This document shows, piece by piece, positions 60,910 to 64,000 of a DNA stretch of 64,000 nucleotides. Position 1 is the first letter of the stretch. Every line of letters starts with the position of its first letter. The stretch spans positions 186,001-250,000 of the forward strand of contig BCKQ01000003.1 of assembly GCA_001600695.1 (NCBI GenBank), given 5' to 3'. A program made the position numbers and the translations under genes. The stretch comes from Ascoidea asiatica (lineage: Eukaryota > Ascomycota > Saccharomycetes > Ascoideales > Ascoideaceae). A model generated the notes under the pieces. The model was not told the DNA's origin and did not search any database. It saw only the letters and a program-made list of their open reading frames with translations.

Positions 60910-60980
60910 TGCGTAAGCCCGGAATTGAACCGGGGGCCCAACGATGGCAACGTTGAATTTTACCACTAAACCACTTACGC
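60910..60980 (-). tRNA. tRNA-Gly(GCC), copy C
   Basis: The same 71-nt tRNA sequence as copies A and B, in the orientation of copy B. The anticodon GCC is at 60948-60946 read on the minus strand. The 3' flank shares about 14 bp exactly with copy B, then diverges while staying pyrimidine-rich. The 5' flank shares acatgaa. Confidence 0.97.
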
Positions 60981-62680
60981 TGCTTCATGTTTTACTAACA
61001 GTAGCATCGCAATATGTTTTTCACATAAATTAAAAACAAAACTAAATCCTGAAAAGAAGGGTGTTTGCACTTTATGCTGTCATTGCATCCTACTGTTTGA
61101 TAAGCTGCAGGCAAATGGCATTTAGGAAAATATTGGGAAATGTTCAGCCTCAAGAACAGTGATAAGTTCATAACGTCGCAGAAAGAATTTGAGATCTGTA
61201 ACCTTTTGAAGGTTTCTCTGATAATCTTTGTGTAGACTTAACTTTGACAATTAATTTACCCGGCTACCTTCAATAAGTTTCAATCAAAACTAAATCTCTC
61301 ATTTAAGTTGAATAAGAAGATTTACCCATTTCAATGGAACTAATTGGATTAGATTATTCCTATTGATGGATAGTAATTATTGTTTTCCTCACTTAAATCA
61401 AGAAATTGAATTGTCTGCAATTTCAACTACGGAATAAAGGAGTTCTTTCATATGAACAGAAGTATTTTTTATTGAAATTTCCTGTATCCTGGAAAGTGAA
61501 CTAATCTTTTTTTATTTGCTTTAGTTTCCATGAAACTCCCATAACTCCAGAAAAAACTTTTCACAAAAATTACTCTTTATAATTATCAATTTATTTCCAT
61601 TTTTCCCAAGGAATTTTACAGCAAAAGATATAGAAAAAAATATTTGTTTCCTAATTAAAACAGGTATTTTATTTACTTAATATTTATTTCTGTTTAAATT
61701 ATCCCATACAAACAGTTCTCAGGACATTTTCTCGGAGGATTGTTCTTTCGTTGACGGAAAAGCAGTCATTTCTTCCTTTTCAAGATTTTTTTAGACAAAC
61801 AATTGCAATTTTATGATATTATTATTGTAACGTGAGAGATCCTTTCAATTCCAGTTTATTGTCTGTAAACTTCATTATTATCATAATCAGTTAACTGATA
61901 TAGTTAATGGCTCATTTTTTTTATTCTTCTAACCGGTTTTGTTTACAATGAATTAATATTTCTGCGATACCGGATCGTGATGAAACATAATTGAGCTTTT
62001 GTATATTGAAATTAAAGTATAATATTACTCGGGTAATATTTTTTTTTTGTTTTCACATAAATGTTATTCTTTTGTATTTATCATACCAGAAAGTTTACTC
62101 TTTTAGAGTTTCACCCTTTTCAGGCTATTAAACTGCTTAAAAAATCGGAAAAAGGTGTGGTAAAATAATGTAAATATTGAAAAAAAGAATCGAAGGTTAA
62201 ATCTTCTAAGCGAATATTTTAGCTGGTGATGAAGAAACTAACCCTCATGAGGGTGCCACTCTTTTACAGTAAATTCATAAACTTCATTTGACTGCTCGTG
62301 CTGATTCTTCTTTTTTACTTCTTTTTATTTTTTTAATCGAAGAAATTCTCAAAAAAAATATCGATTACATATAATATACATTAACCATTATTGAAAAAAT
62401 AAAAAATAAAATTAATCCCAATAGAATTTCAACAAGTAAATTCTAGAACTGTATTGCACGATCATACCCACGTAAAAAAACGAATACAAATATATCCTTT
62501 AATAAAGAAAAGAAAAAACGAGACGAAATAAAATTAAACAAACAAAAGAAGAGATAAAAAATTATAGATAGAATATGTTGATGGACTTTTGAAAAAACAT
62601 AATATAGATTAATTCCATTGATTATGAGTTAAAAAGAAAAAAAGGAAAAAGAAAAAGAATTTAAAAAATGCAAAATATAA
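60981..62680. other. Gene-poor stretch, 1.7 kb
   Basis: AT-rich DNA between tRNA copy C and the stop of the last gene. It holds no open frame of note. A short palindrome CCCTCATGAGGG (62242-62253) and C- and D-box-like sequences (GTGATGA 62226-62232, CTGA 62301-62304) lie near 62220-62310; see findings. Confidence 0.5.
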
Positions 62681-64000
62681 TTATTTGCTCTTAGGATATA
62701 AACTTGAACTACTTGTAATAATCCCACTATTTGATGCTGAAGATATTGGTGGAGGTAACTGACGAGGCGAATTTGAATTTAAATGATTATGAAAAGGTGA
62801 ATCATACACATTTTCTATGATTATATTAGATTGAGGAACATAATTTTGTGGTCTTGGTAAAATAGGTGGTAAAAATATTCTTTGCTTATTCATTTCAATT
62901 GGAATACGATTGAAAGAAGGCTGTGGAAGTTGTAAAGATTGGGTAAACAGTTGTTGTTGTTGTTGTTGTTGTTGTTCATGTTGCTGATTTTGGTAATATC
63001 CAATTCTATTTAGTGAACTATTGCTACTACTATGATCAGTAATATCAAAATTATTTCCAAACTTATTATTATTTTCACTCCATTGATTATATTTAGAAAA
63101 TCTATCAAAAGGAAGAAATGAATGAGATGTAGTTTTAATACCTGAAAATGATACTTCCCTATTTTTTGAAGACAAAGGCCCATTATCAATATTTGAAGAA
63201 TAATAATCTTGCCTTTGACCTTGAATTTGATCTTCCATAGATTGTTGAAATTGATTTTGGAGATTATTTTGATTTCCTTCTTGATAATCAAATTCTGATG
63301 CTGGTTTAAATTCTGGTTTATTGAACATTGGAAATACTTTATTTTTATTATCATTATAAAACTCGGATTTATTTAATATATCAGGAATATTTGGTCTTGA
63401 GGAAGATAAAACAGAAGTTAATCCTATAGATGAAGGAGATTCGGATTTTGTACGACTAATTATAGATGAATCTATATTTTCTTCATTATATTCAGAATTC
63501 ATGTTTCCTTTCAATCCATTTATTTCTTGACCAAATCCTAAATAAATATTGTCCATTGTTATTCTAAAGAATTTTATAAAAGAATCAATTGAATTGGAAA
63601 TTGAATTTGGAGCTGATGGTTCAATTGAAATTATACAAGAAGATGGATTTGAAGGTGTTGGTGAACTAGCACCAAATTTCACAAAATATAACCAATTTAT
63701 AAAAAGCTCATCTATTGTTTTCAAATATTTAAATAACATACTATTATTAATATAGTTTTCATCATCAGCATTATGTTTTTTGTTTTTACTCTTGGAATCT
63801 TTAATATTATCTAAACTCTCATTTAAATCATCTTCATCAGAATTTTCACTGAAAAAATCTAAGTTTGATTCATTTAATTTCATTTCTTTGATTAAATAAA
63901 TAATTGATTGAAGAATTGGAGAATCCATTAATCCTTTGATTTTTGTTTTACTATTTGGATCCTTTGGATCATGTTTCAATTTGAGAAAAAGTTTAATTAA
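62681..64000 (-). CDS. Ser/Asn/Gln-rich protein, C-terminal part (5' truncated by window edge)
   Basis: The frame is open from the right window edge to the stop at 62681, so the start lies outside; no ATG is seen near the edge. About 439 residues are visible. The first 150 look partly folded: LMDSPILQSIIYLIKEMKLN, an acidic patch (NSDEDDLNESLDNIKD), LFKYLKTIDELFINWLYFVK and FIKFFRITMDNIYLGFG. The rest is disordered, with a Gln run of eight (QQHEQQQQQQQQ) and a Pro/Ser-rich end (FLPPILPRPQNYVP). Such tails are typical of fungal regulators. The defining domain, if any, is outside the window. Family not recognised. Confidence 0.75.
   Translation of the reverse strand, partial: LIKLFLKLKHDPKDPNSKTKIKGLMDSPILQSIIYLIKEMKLNESNLDFFSENSDEDDLNESLDNIKDSKSKNKKHNADDENYINNSMLFKYLKTIDELFINWLYFVKFGASSPTPSNPSSCIISIEPSAPNSISNSIDSFIKFFRITMDNIYLGFGQEINGLKGNMNSEYNEENIDSSIISRTKSESPSSIGLTSVLSSSRPNIPDILNKSEFYNDNKNKVFPMFNKPEFKPASEFDYQEGNQNNLQNQFQQSMEDQIQGQRQDYYSSNIDNGPLSSKNREVSFSGIKTTSHSFLPFDRFSKYNQWSENNNKFGNNFDITDHSSSNSSLNRIGYYQNQQHEQQQQQQQQLFTQSLQLPQPSFNRIPIEMNKQRIFLPPILPRPQNYVPQSNIIIENVYDSPFHNHLNSNSPRQLPPPISSASNSGIITSSSSLYPKSK

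Noticed and set aside
1-64000. CRISPR arrays, bacterial operons, intact transposons or rDNA
   Set aside because: Repeats present are simple-sequence or coding repeats; no spacer pattern, transposase, integrase, reverse transcriptase or rRNA sequence was seen.
1-64000. Evidence for CUG-Ser decoding
   Set aside because: CTG codons are too rare at conserved positions here to decide; a few at hydrophobic positions (for example in the zinc-cluster middle domain) lean to Leu but are not decisive, and no tRNA-CAG is in the window.

Overview
The window is a very AT-rich stretch of nuclear DNA from a budding yeast (Saccharomycotina). The evidence is the set of yeast-type genes (ERG24, RIF1, DCG1, KNS1, SEC61, OST3, MIY1, MPC1, RSA1-like), compact mostly intronless genes, a perfect TACTAAC branch point with GTAAG-type 5' splice sites, and tRNA genes ending in T-runs. 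Almost every protein carries long Asn, Asn/Ser or Gln/Ser tracts encoded by AAT/AAC and hexamer repeats. One of these (an AAT repeat in the KNS1-like kinase) broke the assembly and is bridged by exactly 100 N. The species cannot be named. I could not settle whether CUG means Leu or Ser: CTG codons are very rare in the conserved genes. All proteins here are read with the standard code.

Layout. 1-1671: 3' part of an Asn-rich gene cut by the left edge. 2291-3619 (-): ERG24. 4941-9095 (+): large Zn2Cys6 regulator. 9723-11435 (+): unrecognised gene. 12351-14351 (+): UPF0183/PHAF1-family protein. 14605-15801 (-): Rab5-type GTPase with a long N-terminal extension. 16710-23564 (+): RIF1. 23671-24360 (-): DCG1. 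25117-28416 (-): LAMMER kinase KNS1. 29895-31532 (+): three-finger C2H2 factor. 31817-33055 (-): chitin deacetylase. 33691-34704 (-) and 35861-37144 (+): two low-complexity unknowns. 37672-40419 (+): MINDY deubiquitinase MIY1 with a CaaX end. 40558-41102 (-): MPC1, split by two introns. 41762-43261 (+): NUFIP/RSA1-like protein. 43533-44969 (-): SEC61. 46027-47121 (-): OST3/OST6. 47668-49269 (-): Dun1/Mek1-like kinase.

From 49.3 kb to 62.7 kb the density drops. This part holds three near-identical tRNA-Gly(GCC) genes (49908 +, 52697 -, 60910 -), a secreted pectate lyase (50359-51360, -) lying between the first two, an 85-codon ORF, a frameshifted coding relic (54482-54837, -), a zinc alcohol dehydrogenase (55717-56766, -) with an unusual palindrome and motif cluster upstream, and a RhoGAP-fold protein without an arginine finger (58092-59468, -). 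A gene cut by the right edge (62681-64000, -) ends the window.

The genes are mostly independent housekeeping functions: sterol synthesis, ER translocation and N-glycosylation (SEC61 beside OST3), telomere/replication control, mitochondrial pyruvate import, vesicle traffic and cell wall. The best candidate for something undescribed is MPC1. Its reading frame and its match to the family are restored only if two short introns flank an exon of just two nucleotides.
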